Below are positions 15,006 to 24,024 of a stretch of DNA of 44,929 bases, one piece after another. The notes under the pieces are model-generated. The model ran no database searches. It saw only the letters and a program-made list of their open reading frames with translations, and was not told where the DNA came from. The position numbers and the translations under genes were made by a program. Location: positions 1 through 44,929 of the IMG/VR virus record IMGVR_UViG_3300037230_000053. One strand, written 5' to 3'. Each line of letters begins with the position of its first letter. Within the stretch, counting starts at the first letter, position 1. The DNA comes from a virus.

Positions 15006-15998
15006 ATGGCCACATTTAACGGACAGTTGAACATGATGGACCTGATTACGAATCAGGAAAACGACGAGTTGACGGGACTCATTGAGGACGTGCCTGTCTA
15101 TGCGCCGGAGTTCGCTCAGGTGCCGGTTGAAACCCGCGAGGGCACGACTTACAAACTCGTTCAGCGCGTGGCGCTTCCTGCGGCTCAATTCCGCGCAGTC
15201 AATCAAGGCCAAGGCACGCAGAAGTCCGTTTACAAACAGACCGTCAAGGAGATGTTTCCCATTGACGTTTATCTGGCCGTTGATCGGATTATCATACAGG
15301 CGGACGATGAAAGTGCCGGGGGCGACCTACTCACCAAGGAAGCTCAAGGTGCTTTGCAGTCGGCCATCCTGACCATCGGCGCACAATTTTATTACGGCAC
15401 CGGGAACGACCCGCTCGGATTCCAAGGTCTTCGCCAGCAAATGACGAACAATTTGGCGGCAGGTGGAACCACGAATACTACCACGGCGTATCTCGTCTGG
15501 CTGCACCCTTGGGGAGTCAAGTTCACCGTTGGACGCAAAGGCCAAATCGGTCTCGACCCGTGGAACCTGTTTCCTTTCATCGCGCCGGTTCCAGGCACGA
15601 CCGGGGCGTCCTATATTATGGCCTACCAGACTAACCTTTCGTGCTGGATTGGTTTGACGGTGGGTTCCAATTACTCGGTTTACGGAGTGACTGGTCTTTC
15701 CGGCCCCGGCGTCACGACCTACACCCTGACTGACCGGCTCGGTATCCAACTGGTTTCCTATGTGCCTTTGACCCGCCGCCAAGGGTTGATGTGGTTTATG
15801 AACCGCAACGCGCACGCGCAACTTGTTCAATCCCGCATGACGGTCAATGTGTCCGGGGCCTACAATGGGGGCCTGCCTTTCTCCACGCAGAAAATTGAGA
15901 GCGGGGCGGATGCCGGGGTCTATCCCGATGGCGGGATGCTGGCCGGGTATCCCATCTGCGTTACGGATTCAGTGAGCAACACAGAAACTAATGGATAA
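15006..15998 (+). CDS. Major capsid protein
   Basis: 330 residues with no long N-terminal delta-domain, consistent with a separate scaffold. Position (after the protease/scaffold, before a decoration-type protein), YGTGNDPLGFQGL and the late MNRNAHAQLVQSR helix suit an HK97-fold capsid of the class with a GND-P-GFxGL loop. It should be the most abundant virion protein. Confidence 0.75.
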   Translation: MATFNGQLNMMDLITNQENDELTGLIEDVPVYAPEFAQVPVETREGTTYKLVQRVALPAAQFRAVNQGQGTQKSVYKQTVKEMFPIDVYLAVDRIIIQADDESAGGDLLTKEAQGALQSAILTIGAQFYYGTGNDPLGFQGLRQQMTNNLAAGGTTNTTTAYLVWLHPWGVKFTVGRKGQIGLDPWNLFPFIAPVPGTTGASYIMAYQTNLSCWIGLTVGSNYSVYGVTGLSGPGVTTYTLTDRLGIQLVSYVPLTRRQGLMWFMNRNAHAQLVQSRMTVNVSGAYNGGLPFSTQKIESGADAGVYPDGGMLAGYPICVTDSVSNTETNG

Positions 15999-16001
15999 TT
16001 T

Positions 16002-16577
16002 ATGAGCTACCCGATTTTCACCATCGGCACGCCGATCAATGATCGACGAATCCAAGACACTGGATTGTCGGCGTCCATCACGCTGCCAAACGCCTCTTCC
16101 ACAACGGTCAATTCCAACTGGATTCCGCTCTACGCCGCGCCGTGGTCGAATTACTACACGCAGAATCAGGGAGGCCTTGCGACTCCCCCGGCTGGCACGG
16201 CCAACTCGCCAAACGGCCCTTACGTGGCCACGGAGAGGGTAATTTTCAGCGCGAACGTCACCGCATCAGCCAACGCCAACGGAGGCAACTTGGCCGGAAA
16301 CTGCCTGATCTATTTGCAGCATTGCCCTGCCCTTTCCAATGGGAATTACGATAGCGGGAACATCACCAATGTTGGTCTGCGCTCGGCCTTTCTTTCGGGT
16401 AATGTCCCTTGGGTGGGAGCTTACAACACGGCTGGCACTGGGGGCAATACTTCGGCCTTGACCATCCAGGATACCCCGCCGCCCAACATTCTCAGTTACG
16501 TCCGAATTTCCGCTGTGACCGGAGCTAACACCGGCAACATGGCGGATGCTACAGCTAACCTAAACATCCTGTTCTAA
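16002..16577 (+). CDS. Probable capsid decoration/structural protein
   Basis: 191 residues, beta-rich and full of N, T, G, A. Segments such as ERVIFSANVTASANANGGNL and YVRISAVTGANTGNMADA resemble the Bbp16-like family encoded just after capsid genes, thought to be decoration or cement proteins. Assignment rests on position and composition. Confidence 0.55.
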   Translation: MSYPIFTIGTPINDRRIQDTGLSASITLPNASSTTVNSNWIPLYAAPWSNYYTQNQGGLATPPAGTANSPNGPYVATERVIFSANVTASANANGGNLAGNCLIYLQHCPALSNGNYDSGNITNVGLRSAFLSGNVPWVGAYNTAGTGGNTSALTIQDTPPPNILSYVRISAVTGANTGNMADATANLNILF

Positions 16578-16615
16578 ACTATGAATACACCCGGCGATAA
16601 GATTGGAGGATTCCA

Positions 16616-17566
16616 ATGTCATTAAGGGGGCCTCTCAAGACTTTCGTGGCATTGCCCGTGCACGAAAACATGTCTCCCCACTTCATGCTCTGCACATGGG
16701 AGTGGATTAGGAAATGTCCAAACCTTGAACTCTTACCGAACTTGGGAGACAGTCACATTGACCGATCCCGGAACAATCTGGCCGCCGCATTCCTGAACGA
16801 TCCTCAGTTCGACGAAATCCTTTTCCTCGACTCTGACGTGCTGGCAACGGCGGACATGGTTAACCGGATTCGCAGCCACAACAAGCCGGTAGTCGGAGGA
16901 GTCTATTTCATTCAAGACGAACGATTCCCCGCTCGCGCGGTGGTCAATGCCTCGCAACCCGCATGTCCGGTTGGCCTAGATGGACTGCAGCCGCACAAGT
17001 ATGTTGGAACAGGGTTCCTCCTGATTCGCCGTCGCGTCCTTGAAATAATGGTGGACAAGCTGGCCGACGATCTCTGGTACACGCCCGATTGTTCGGCCCC
17101 CGGTACTATCCAGTTCAACTTCTTTGGTTCTGGAATCTATACCTACCCCAACGGCGGACGACGTTGGCTGTCTGAGGACTGGATGTTCTGCCAGCGCTGT
17201 GAAGATATCGGCATTGAGGTTTTCGCCGACACGACCTTTGTGGCTCCACATCGCGGCCCGATCAATTACCCGACTGAGGCACAGCGGAAAGACCCGAATG
17301 TTTTCCCGCAGCAACCGCAAGTTGTCGCCGCGCCTGTTCCACTGTCGTCCAACACCGTCCTCGAAATGGCCGCCAAGCTCGAACAAACGGCGGCCCAAAT
17401 GCGCGAGGAGCTCAAGAAAATTTCGGCTCCGCCGACGCCGCCCGCCGGGCCGACTCAACATTCTTCGCCGGGTGGGGATACGGTTTCGGCGGAGCGGTTG
17501 GCCGGTTCGGATTTGTCCGCGTCACGATTCTTGGTTCCTGCTTCGATGGAGGCGAAACGTGAATGA
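16616..17566 (+). CDS. Second GT-A glycosyltransferase, with a C-terminal tail
   Basis: 316 residues. FVALPVHENM, RSRNNLAAAFL and EILFLDSDV (DSD as metal-binding triad, about residue 70) are the GT-A core; VGTGFLLIRRRVL and WLSEDWMFCQRC (acidic ED near the acceptor site) follow. After about residue 225 comes a Pro/Gln-rich linker, one helix (LEMAAKLEQTAAQMREELKK) and a disordered tail not usual for GTs, perhaps a virion- or partner-binding part. It sits between head and connector genes, suggesting glycosylation of a virion protein (inference). Confidence 0.7.
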   Translation: MSLRGPLKTFVALPVHENMSPHFMLCTWEWIRKCPNLELLPNLGDSHIDRSRNNLAAAFLNDPQFDEILFLDSDVLATADMVNRIRSHNKPVVGGVYFIQDERFPARAVVNASQPACPVGLDGLQPHKYVGTGFLLIRRRVLEIMVDKLADDLWYTPDCSAPGTIQFNFFGSGIYTYPNGGRRWLSEDWMFCQRCEDIGIEVFADTTFVAPHRGPINYPTEAQRKDPNVFPQQPQVVAAPVPLSSNTVLEMAAKLEQTAAQMREELKKISAPPTPPAGPTQHSSPGGDTVSAERLAGSDLSASRFLVPASMEAKRE

Positions 17567-17979
17567 GTCTGTACACCTCACAAGCATTGATCTCTCCGGG
17601 GCACATATCTCCGGAGAACTTGGTTGCGCTAACGGACGATCAGGGCAGCGGCCAGATCAACCAGGCCACACTGACATCGGCGATGGTGTCGGCAAGTTCT
17701 TTGGTGGACGGGTTGCTCTGCGCCACATACGTGGTTCCGTTCGTCAATCCTCCAACGATTGTTCAGGAGGCCGCAACCATCTTCGCCTGCGAAATCCTGA
17801 TGCGCCGTCGATTGGTGCAAGGGGAAACAAACCCGTTCACCGCCGACGCTCACACTTGGCGCGACACGCTCAAGTCCATTTGCCAGAAGGGCGGCGGTTT
17901 GGACAGCGCAACGACGAGAGCCTATCCGCCCGGTTACGTCCAACAAATCCCATCCCGAATCAATTCATCCTGCCTATGA
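17563..17979 (+). CDS. Head-tail connector, DUF1320 (Mu gp36-like)
   Basis: 138 residues. YTSQALISPGHISPENLVAL, the long helix SAMVSASSLVDGLLCATYVV, then PPTIVQEAATIFACEILMRR and a final LKSICQKGGGL follow the DUF1320/gp36 layout. Such proteins form the ring joining portal and tail. Overlaps its neighbours by four bases on each side. Confidence 0.7.
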   Translation: MSLYTSQALISPGHISPENLVALTDDQGSGQINQATLTSAMVSASSLVDGLLCATYVVPFVNPPTIVQEAATIFACEILMRRRLVQGETNPFTADAHTWRDTLKSICQKGGGLDSATTRAYPPGYVQQIPSRINSSCL

Positions 17980-18494
17980 GTCTGAAAGATATGATGGATT
18001 TGGTGTATGGGTTGCTCAACAAATACGCGGTGTCGCAATCCGGCAAGGCGGCTATCTGCTCAAGCGAACAGCAGCAATGGTATTACTGCTTTCGGAATGA
18101 GAACTTCCCGCTTTATCTTTTGATTTGGACGGGTGAGACGCTTCGAGGTTCTCAGCCGAACGCCAGCATAAACCGCATGGCTGACCAGACCTTTGACGTG
18201 ATTGTGACGCGCAATCGAGGGTTAGAATTAAATCGTGCTCAGACATTGGTTTACGGTGCCGGGAACGCCCCGCCGCTCTATCTGCTCACTGAGGAAGCCC
18301 GCGACTTGGTTCGCTGCATTACGAGCGCGCCCGGCGCCGGACAGATGCAGGAGTGGCCGATTCAGTATCATGGAGCGGAAATCCTATCGTTGCCTGGTTT
18401 CATCATGGACGGGTATCGCCTCAAATTTTCGTTAATGAATTTCCTCCCGGCGACAAGTCAGGCGTATATCGACGCCGTTAACCAAGGACAATGA
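17976..18494 (+). CDS. Probable neck/tail-terminator protein
   Basis: 172 residues from the ATG at 17976, overlapping the gp36-like stop. Layout (helical start, WYYCFRNENFPLYLLIWTGE, central beta strands, YRLKFSLMNFLP) and position between connector and tail genes suit a head-completion or tail-terminator protein. No firm family. Confidence 0.5.
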   Translation: MSLKDMMDLVYGLLNKYAVSQSGKAAICSSEQQQWYYCFRNENFPLYLLIWTGETLRGSQPNASINRMADQTFDVIVTRNRGLELNRAQTLVYGAGNAPPLYLLTEEARDLVRCITSAPGAGQMQEWPIQYHGAEILSLPGFIMDGYRLKFSLMNFLPATSQAYIDAVNQGQ

Positions 18495-18497
18495 TTT

Positions 18498-18983
18498 ATG
18501 GGAGCAGGACCAGTACCATCAACATCAAACACTTTCGCCCAGCGCGGGTATTCCGTTCTTACTTTTGGCACGGAAGGCCAGAATACCAATTTTGGAAGTG
18601 CATCCGCCTATATTGCGTTATCGGTCAGTTCCCATGTCGAAGGAACGACCGTCATCACCGCCCAAGGAAGTGGCATCCCTGCCGTGCGTACTGATGTAAT
18701 CACAGGAAAACAATATCGGATAACAGTCGAGGACGACACGAACATCGTCCCTCCGCCGCGAGGTTCCATCGCCAGTTTTTCGGACGCATTCCCCAATACC
18801 ACTTACGCCAACCTTGCCCCTATCGGAAATGCCCAAATGAGCGTCGCCAAGTTCATCATCGACGATTCCTCTTTCGAGGTCGAGCGCGGGGCCATTGCCA
18901 CACGCGTCGTTCTCGCCACCGGCTACCCGCTGATCTCTGTGGCCAACGGGGGCGTATTCCCCAACATTCAACTCAATGGCTGA
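18498..18983 (+). CDS. Candidate tail tube protein
   Basis: 161 residues, beta-rich (MSVAKFIIDDSSFEVERGAI), Gly/Ser/Thr-rich. It lies directly upstream of the frameshifting chaperone pair, where siphophages encode the major tail protein. Called by position. Confidence 0.5.
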   Translation: MGAGPVPSTSNTFAQRGYSVLTFGTEGQNTNFGSASAYIALSVSSHVEGTTVITAQGSGIPAVRTDVITGKQYRITVEDDTNIVPPPRGSIASFSDAFPNTTYANLAPIGNAQMSVAKFIIDDSSFEVERGAIATRVVLATGYPLISVANGGVFPNIQLNG

Positions 18984-19539
18984 TCTCACTTACATCCAGC
19001 AAAAGGCGGTCGAGAAGGCGCAGCGCGACGATGCCGGGTCGATGGCTGCCGCCATGCCGCTTCCCGGCCCGGCGGCGCCCGCATTCTTGGACGGCCCAAT
19101 TCAAGTCGGCAAATGGAATGTCCGAAAGATGGTGATGAGCGATTGGTTGGTTCTGCAAAAGATCAAATCGGGAGTCATGCTGAACGCTGCGGAACTGGAC
19201 AAGCCGCCGGCCATCCGCGAGGAGCATTGGACAGACCAGACCAACTGCGAACTGATTTGGATGTTCACCCATACGCCAAAGGAGATTCGGGTGGCGCTCA
19301 AGGCCGGGGTCGAAAATTTCTGCGAACAGTGTGTTGCGGAAACGGTCGATGTCATGGAAAACCCCGCCGACTATACGGCCCTTTGCATGGCTATCATGGA
19401 ACAAATCCAGCGAGCAAACGCGACGATTTTGAGCCACGAGGATGCGAGCAAGAAGGAGGGTGGAGAGACTCATTTTTTTCCGGGGGCCGAAAGGCCCACG
19501 ACGGACTCGGCTGGTACCTTGAGCTCCTCAGCGGCCTGA
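18976..19539 (+). CDS. Tail assembly chaperone (G-like, zero-frame product)
   Basis: 187 residues. Alpha-helical body (VRKMVMSDWLVLQKIKSGVM, later MAIMEQIQRANATI) and location between tail tube and tape measure fit gpG-type chaperones that coat the tape measure during tail assembly. It contains a slippery T7 tract at 19473-19479, beyond which only about 20 zero-frame residues remain. Confidence 0.65.
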   Translation: MADLTYIQQKAVEKAQRDDAGSMAAAMPLPGPAAPAFLDGPIQVGKWNVRKMVMSDWLVLQKIKSGVMLNAAELDKPPAIREEHWTDQTNCELIWMFTHTPKEIRVALKAGVENFCEQCVAETVDVMENPADYTALCMAIMEQIQRANATILSHEDASKKEGGETHFFPGAERPTTDSAGTLSSSAA

Positions 19540-19715
19540 TGCGGTATTATCCTCAGTTCTCTCGCCAATATATCGAGGACGAACTCCCGCTGGATCAGGC
19601 TCGTGCGTTCATGGCGGCGGCCATAGAGAACGATAGCTGGCTGATGGTCAAGCGGGTCGGGCCGGGATATATGGCGCAGGAGATTGCAAAACTTCTTGGG
19701 AGTGGTAAAATTTAG
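18976..19715 (+). CDS. Tail assembly chaperone, -1 frameshift fusion (G-T-like)
   Basis: Slippage by -1 at T TTT TTT (19473-19479) joins the G-like body to the overlapping frame ending at 19715, adding SGGRKAHDGLGWYLELLSGL and then RQYIEDELPLDQARAFMAAA and more. That extension has no own start or ribosome site and reads as real protein, so it is probably made only by frameshifting. Same logic as lambda G/GT: G coats, GT links to the tape measure. Product about 246 residues. Confidence 0.7.
19473..19497 (+). promoter_or_regulatory. -1 programmed frameshift site with stimulatory hairpin
   Basis: The heptamer T-TTT-TTT (19473-19479) is in register with the upstream frame (CAT TTT TTT). Four bases later GGGCC (19484-19488) pairs with GGCCC (19493-19497) around a GAAA tetraloop. 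Slippery heptamer, 4-base spacer and a stable GNRA hairpin form a compact textbook arrangement. Confidence 0.7.
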
Positions 19716-19717
19716 CC

Positions 19718-19990
19718 ATGACAATACTTAAATTTCCAAAAGGCGAAGAAGGGAGATTGCAAAGAAGACTTGCGGAATTGGGCCGAGTTCTTAGCACATG
19801 CCTTATGTTCCCTCCGGTTTTCAAGAGTTGCAGAATAAGAAAGTATTATCACTCAGACGATGGCCTTAGATTTGAAGAGTTGCTCGGACAAGACCCCGTC
19901 ATGTTCAGGAGCAAAAATTACAGGTCGGCTTTGGTTGAGGCGATTGAGATGGCTGAAAAAGAACACGCTGAAAACGAATCTCGAAAATGA
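19718..19990 (+). CDS. Hypothetical protein between chaperone and tape measure
   Basis: 90 residues. Basic/helical start (RLQRRLAELGRVLSTCLMF), central YYHSDDGLRFEELLG, acidic helical end. Not recognised. It overlaps the next gene by four bases. Confidence 0.5.
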   Translation: MTILKFPKGEEGRLQRRLAELGRVLSTCLMFPPVFKSCRIRKYYHSDDGLRFEELLGQDPVMFRSKNYRSALVEAIEMAEKEHAENESRK

Positions 19991-20238
19991 TTACGATTGA
20001 ACAAGCCCTTGAGAACGCCCGGAAAGAGCCAGGGTTCAAAGAAATCAAGTTGCATATTTGGATCACTGAAAAAACCGAAGGCGTTGTGGAAGGTATAATG
20101 GCGACCGATGGTTTTGGGGATGTGCCGAAGGAAGTTCATGCGCTATCTTTGGCTATGATTCAAAAATACATTGATTCAAAAATGGTTCAATTGGATGCGT
20201 CGAAGGTGAAACAGGCCGACCCATTTTTCGCTTCATAG
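19987..20238 (+). CDS. Hypothetical protein between chaperone and tape measure
   Basis: 83 residues: helix, beta strand IKLHIWITEKTEG, then a long helix (VHALSLAMIQKYIDSKMVQL). No family recognised. Co-translated with 19718-19990. Confidence 0.5.
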   Translation: MITIEQALENARKEPGFKEIKLHIWITEKTEGVVEGIMATDGFGDVPKEVHALSLAMIQKYIDSKMVQLDASKVKQADPFFAS

Positions 20239-20247
20239 GTGAATTAA

Positions 20248-22053
20248 ATGGCCGATGAGATAAAAGTCAAGTTGGTGGCCGATGTCGAGGTGAACAAACA
20301 GAAGATCGCCGCCGACATCCAGCAGGGTATTCAGCAGGGCGCATCTGCAGCGGGCGGCAAGGGCATTAGGCTCTCTCAAATATCCAATCTCCCAGAACAC
20401 ATTCGCAAGCAGCTTTTAGCATCTGGTCAAGTCGAGGAGGAGCCGATTGACCAGCGGGCAATGGAGCGCAGCCGGGCGGCCATTGAGCGGTCAATCTCTC
20501 GCGTGCGCGAGGCGCAAGGCAAATCGGCGGTAGGCGCGGCGGCGGTGCAGCGGGAAATGCGACAAGGCAAGATCGCCCGCGATGAAACCTTTGCCGCCGA
20601 CATTGCCAAGATCACAAGCAATCCCGCTGCGCTTCAAGGCGAGAAAATTCTCCAAGACCAAGCCAAGGAAGATGCGGCCAAAGCTGCGGCAAGGATGGCA
20701 TCGGACAGGGATAGGGCCAACGCAAAAATTGCCAGAGATGAAAGATTCAACGCCGACATTGCGAGGATTCGCGGCGGCGGGGCGAACGAGAAGATCAACA
20801 AACTTTTCCGTGACCAGCAAAAGGAGGATGCGGCTTTTGCGGCTCGATATGCAAAGTTGCATCCGACTCCTCCCGTCATCCCGCCACCGGTCATCCCGAA
20901 GACATTTCTCGAAAAGTTCCTTGGCAATCAGGGTCTTGGGAGCAAGTTCCTGCAGTACCAGATTGGCCGCGCCGGTTCTGAGGCTTTGGGCGCCGGGCCG
21001 GTTCTGTCTCGACTTGTCGGGTCCGGCATGGCCGCTGGCGGGGCACAGGCGGCGGCGAAGGCCATCGCCGCGCTTGGGCCGGTCGGAATAACCGTTGCGG
21101 GCGCATTGGTCGGCGTCGGTGTGGCGGCTCGTGCCGTCAAGAAAGCCTTTGAAATCCTTCTTCCTTTTGCTCAACAAGGGTCCAAACTTTACGAGCAATC
21201 CCGCGCGATTGGAAGGCCAACGGAGCAAACGTCAAGTTATCTCAAGACCCTGGGCTCGGTCGGCATCGAGGAAAGCATGGCCATGCGGCTGGCGGCATAC
21301 GGGCAGTTCGGGCGCGGGCGCGGCGCGGGCGGTGGTGGACTTCGCGGCTCCGTGGCTGGCGAAATGATAGCGGCTGGTCGGGCTTCAGGAATGTCCATCC
21401 AGGAGCTTCAACAAATCGCCAATATGAGCAAGGAGATTGAAGAGGCATGGCGGCAAACTAGACTGGCAGCCATCGCTACCGCCAACGTGGCGTATCAGAA
21501 TTTCCGCACGATCATGGCGTGGAAAATATTCGAGAATGACTTCCGCGCGTTCTGGCAACAGATGTCGGGAATCTTTGGCGGCGTGGTCGAAAGCGTTTTG
21601 AAGATCGGCCATGCACTCATGCAGGTTGTGAATACTTTTGCCTATCTGGAAGCTCGCATGTTACAAGGGTTCCGCACGATAGCTGAGTTCATGGCGGTGG
21701 TAACGCGGCCACTGATAGGCAATCCTGCGAGTGCAGCTTTCAGCGCGGCGGCGGCGTTGCTTCCACGAAGTGACCCTGGGGACCCACACCGCATCGGCGG
21801 ATTCACGCGAGACACCCACTTTTCCTCGCTCGAACGCATGGGTCTAGTCATAGGCGGACACCAGGACAAGTCCACCAAATACCTTGAACGCATCGCGCAG
21901 AACACCGGGCGCATGGCTGACAGGCTGCAAGCCGTTCTTGGCGGTGGGCGCGAGCATGGCAGCATTGGGCGGCAGCAACCGCCGCATCAGGACGCGGCAG
22001 CTTTAGCCGGGTCTATTTTTCAAGCTGCAGGAGGATTGTTCAACCTACCATAA
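20248..22053 (+). CDS. Tape measure protein (short)
   Basis: 601 residues. Long Ala/Lys/Glu/Arg-rich helices (about 70-200), then hydrophobic segments (GPVGITVAGALVGVGVAA near 285; a helical stretch near 415-470) and a Gly-rich end. These features and the place after the chaperone frameshift genes mark a tape measure. It sets tail length; 601 residues would give a tail of roughly 90 nm by the usual 1.5 angstrom per residue rule. No peptidoglycan hydrolase motif seen in it. Confidence 0.75.
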   Translation: MADEIKVKLVADVEVNKQKIAADIQQGIQQGASAAGGKGIRLSQISNLPEHIRKQLLASGQVEEEPIDQRAMERSRAAIERSISRVREAQGKSAVGAAAVQREMRQGKIARDETFAADIAKITSNPAALQGEKILQDQAKEDAAKAAARMASDRDRANAKIARDERFNADIARIRGGGANEKINKLFRDQQKEDAAFAARYAKLHPTPPVIPPPVIPKTFLEKFLGNQGLGSKFLQYQIGRAGSEALGAGPVLSRLVGSGMAAGGAQAAAKAIAALGPVGITVAGALVGVGVAARAVKKAFEILLPFAQQGSKLYEQSRAIGRPTEQTSSYLKTLGSVGIEESMAMRLAAYGQFGRGRGAGGGGLRGSVAGEMIAAGRASGMSIQELQQIANMSKEIEEAWRQTRLAAIATANVAYQNFRTIMAWKIFENDFRAFWQQMSGIFGGVVESVLKIGHALMQVVNTFAYLEARMLQGFRTIAEFMAVVTRPLIGNPASAAFSAAAALLPRSDPGDPHRIGGFTRDTHFSSLERMGLVIGGHQDKSTKYLERIAQNTGRMADRLQAVLGGGREHGSIGRQQPPHQDAAALAGSIFQAAGGLFNLP

Positions 22054-22054
22054 T

Positions 22055-22843
22055 ATGCCACTACCGACCTCAGTCAAAGTCATCACGCAGGCGACGGGCC
22101 TGACCGCAACGAACGCCAACGCAAACTGGACGTATCTGCCGCAGCGCCCCGCTTTCAGCGACACGACCAACCCGGCGTTCCCTCGGTTGATCGTGCTTAC
22201 CGGGCAGGGAATACTCGTTTCTCGCGGCGGGGCTAGTTACGGCATCCCGGAAGAAATTCTCTGTGAGGTTGCCGCGACGGCGGTTCCAGCGTTGACATGG
22301 CCCCCGATTATAAGCCCGCAGCCTTCCAACACTTTTGTCAAAGCGAACGCGGCAACCTTCTTCACCAGCAACGCCACAGACGAACTCGGCCTGAACACAT
22401 TCCAGTGGCAATACTCCAACGGAACGAACGTCACGGCGGCGGGTGTTTACTCCAACGTGACCACGCCGACGATCAACATCAGCAACACCATCGCGGCGGC
22501 GAACCTGCTTTACCAGTGCCTCGTCACAAACCCGTCTGGCACTAATGTGAGCAATCTTTGCGGCACGGCTGACCTTGTTACTCAACCCGCCAATGCCAGC
22601 GTGACTCACCCTGCCTCGGCTTACTTCAATGTCAATGTGGTCACGGCGCAACCCATCACCTATTCATGGGCGGCGAACAACGTGCCAATCGTAGCAACCG
22701 GCACCGCCCTGTATTCCAACTGGACGACAGCGAACCTGAATGTGGGACTTTCCAACGGGTTGAACTCGACGCAATACCTTTGCACCATGACCGCCGGTGG
22801 CGTAACCGTAAACTCTAACGAGGCGGTTCTAACCGTTGCCTGA
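22055..22843 (+). CDS. Tail protein with two Ig-like domains
   Basis: 262 residues. After an about 85-residue head domain, two Ig-like modules follow: about 88-172 (IISPQPSNTF, FQWQYSNGTN, YQCLVTNPSG) and about 175-262 (TQPANASVTHPASAYFNV, YSWAANNVPI, YLCTMTAGGV). Ig-like domains on virions usually bind host glycans weakly. This Ig style is common in Verrucomicrobia-type secreted proteins. Confidence 0.65.
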   Translation: MPLPTSVKVITQATGLTATNANANWTYLPQRPAFSDTTNPAFPRLIVLTGQGILVSRGGASYGIPEEILCEVAATAVPALTWPPIISPQPSNTFVKANAATFFTSNATDELGLNTFQWQYSNGTNVTAAGVYSNVTTPTINISNTIAAANLLYQCLVTNPSGTNVSNLCGTADLVTQPANASVTHPASAYFNVNVVTAQPITYSWAANNVPIVATGTALYSNWTTANLNVGLSNGLNSTQYLCTMTAGGVTVNSNEAVLTVA

Positions 22844-22844
22844 T

Positions 22845-24023
22845 ATGCCATCCTACGACATATTGCCAGCCAACGGCCTTGACCGTTCCGATGGAAGCGG
22901 AATGCAGTGGGGCACGTATATCGACCCGGAAGACATCCCGGCGGTGATTGCGCAGCGCATCGCTACCGATGGGCCTGACGGGGCGGGCAGTTTTTTGGAA
23001 GAAGACCCCGCTTCGCCTCGGATTGATTTCAGCGAGCAAACTACCGTCCAGCATGTCCTTTGGTGCGACTGCGGTATTCCGGGTTCGCCAGGGATGTATA
23101 ATGGCACTCTGGCCATGATGATCCCGCTGATCCAACGCGGGCAGATTTACACCGACAGTTACGGGGACGTTAGCCGGGTTCTTAACTCGGTGGTAGAACG
23201 GGCCATGCCCAATATCTGCCGCATCACCATTACCTGCGAGGGGATGAACTTCGGCTTGCCTCCGGACGAATTCTCCGTCGAGCCAATGGAGATCAACCCG
23301 GACTTGATGAAGCATCCCCGGTACAATTACGGTCAGAACGGGAACACGGACACCGGGTATGGATTGACCGCGCAGCAAAAAGGAATACTTCGCTACGCGC
23401 TCTCGCTGAACAACATTCAAGCTCAGGATGCGTTCAATGCCATTTTTGGAAGTCCAGATTCCAGCGGCAACTATGTTTTCCCATTTGTTTCGAGTGGGTT
23501 CTATCCGGGTGGCAAGGTGACATGGTCAATGGCTCAGGCTCAGATGGCATGGGAGATCATTCAGAAGACATGGCGCGGGGAGGACACTTGGTATCTCCCG
23601 GCCTTGGTTATTACGTGGTCAACCTACATCTTCCCGCTGGTTGGGGACTTGCTTCCGGGTCTTAATCCTGGAGGGTACGTCGAAGACCCAACCAATGGTT
23701 TCGATGCTGCGGTGCCCTACTGGCTTTGGAGCATTGACGGTACGAACGATAATTCTTTCAGCAATCAGATTTTCCAGAAGCTGTCCACCTACAATTCTGA
23801 TCTATATTTTAACGGGGTGACATGGCTTCGAAAGGCTGACCGGCTGGACTTCGTGAGGACATGGTACAAATATACCCGGACATGGATTGGAGCTCCTACC
23901 GGGCCAAAGGACGCGGGCGGTCAGAATTACATTTACTGGGATCCGGACTTATATCCTCAGTGGAACGGATCAACCGGGTTCATCTCAACCGGGCTTGGGC
24001 CACTGCCAGGGCCATCTACCTGA
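22845..24023 (+). CDS. Tail/baseplate protein, unassigned
   Basis: 392 residues from the ATG at 22845. N-terminal about 150 residues are beta-rich (TYIDPEDIPAVIAQRIATDG); the rest is rich in W, Y, N, G (TWYLPALVITWSTYIFPLVG). Position after the tape measure suits a distal tail or baseplate component. No family recognised. Confidence 0.5.
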   Translation: MPSYDILPANGLDRSDGSGMQWGTYIDPEDIPAVIAQRIATDGPDGAGSFLEEDPASPRIDFSEQTTVQHVLWCDCGIPGSPGMYNGTLAMMIPLIQRGQIYTDSYGDVSRVLNSVVERAMPNICRITITCEGMNFGLPPDEFSVEPMEINPDLMKHPRYNYGQNGNTDTGYGLTAQQKGILRYALSLNNIQAQDAFNAIFGSPDSSGNYVFPFVSSGFYPGGKVTWSMAQAQMAWEIIQKTWRGEDTWYLPALVITWSTYIFPLVGDLLPGLNPGGYVEDPTNGFDAAVPYWLWSIDGTNDNSFSNQIFQKLSTYNSDLYFNGVTWLRKADRLDFVRTWYKYTRTWIGAPTGPKDAGGQNYIYWDPDLYPQWNGSTGFISTGLGPLPGPST

Positions 24024-24024
24024 T

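Noticed and set aside
17124-17975. Open frame running into the gene at 17976
   Set aside because: It is a shadow of the glycosyltransferase and gp36-like genes; the Arg/Pro-rich translation is typical of an out-of-frame reading. Only the part from the ATG at 17976 is real.
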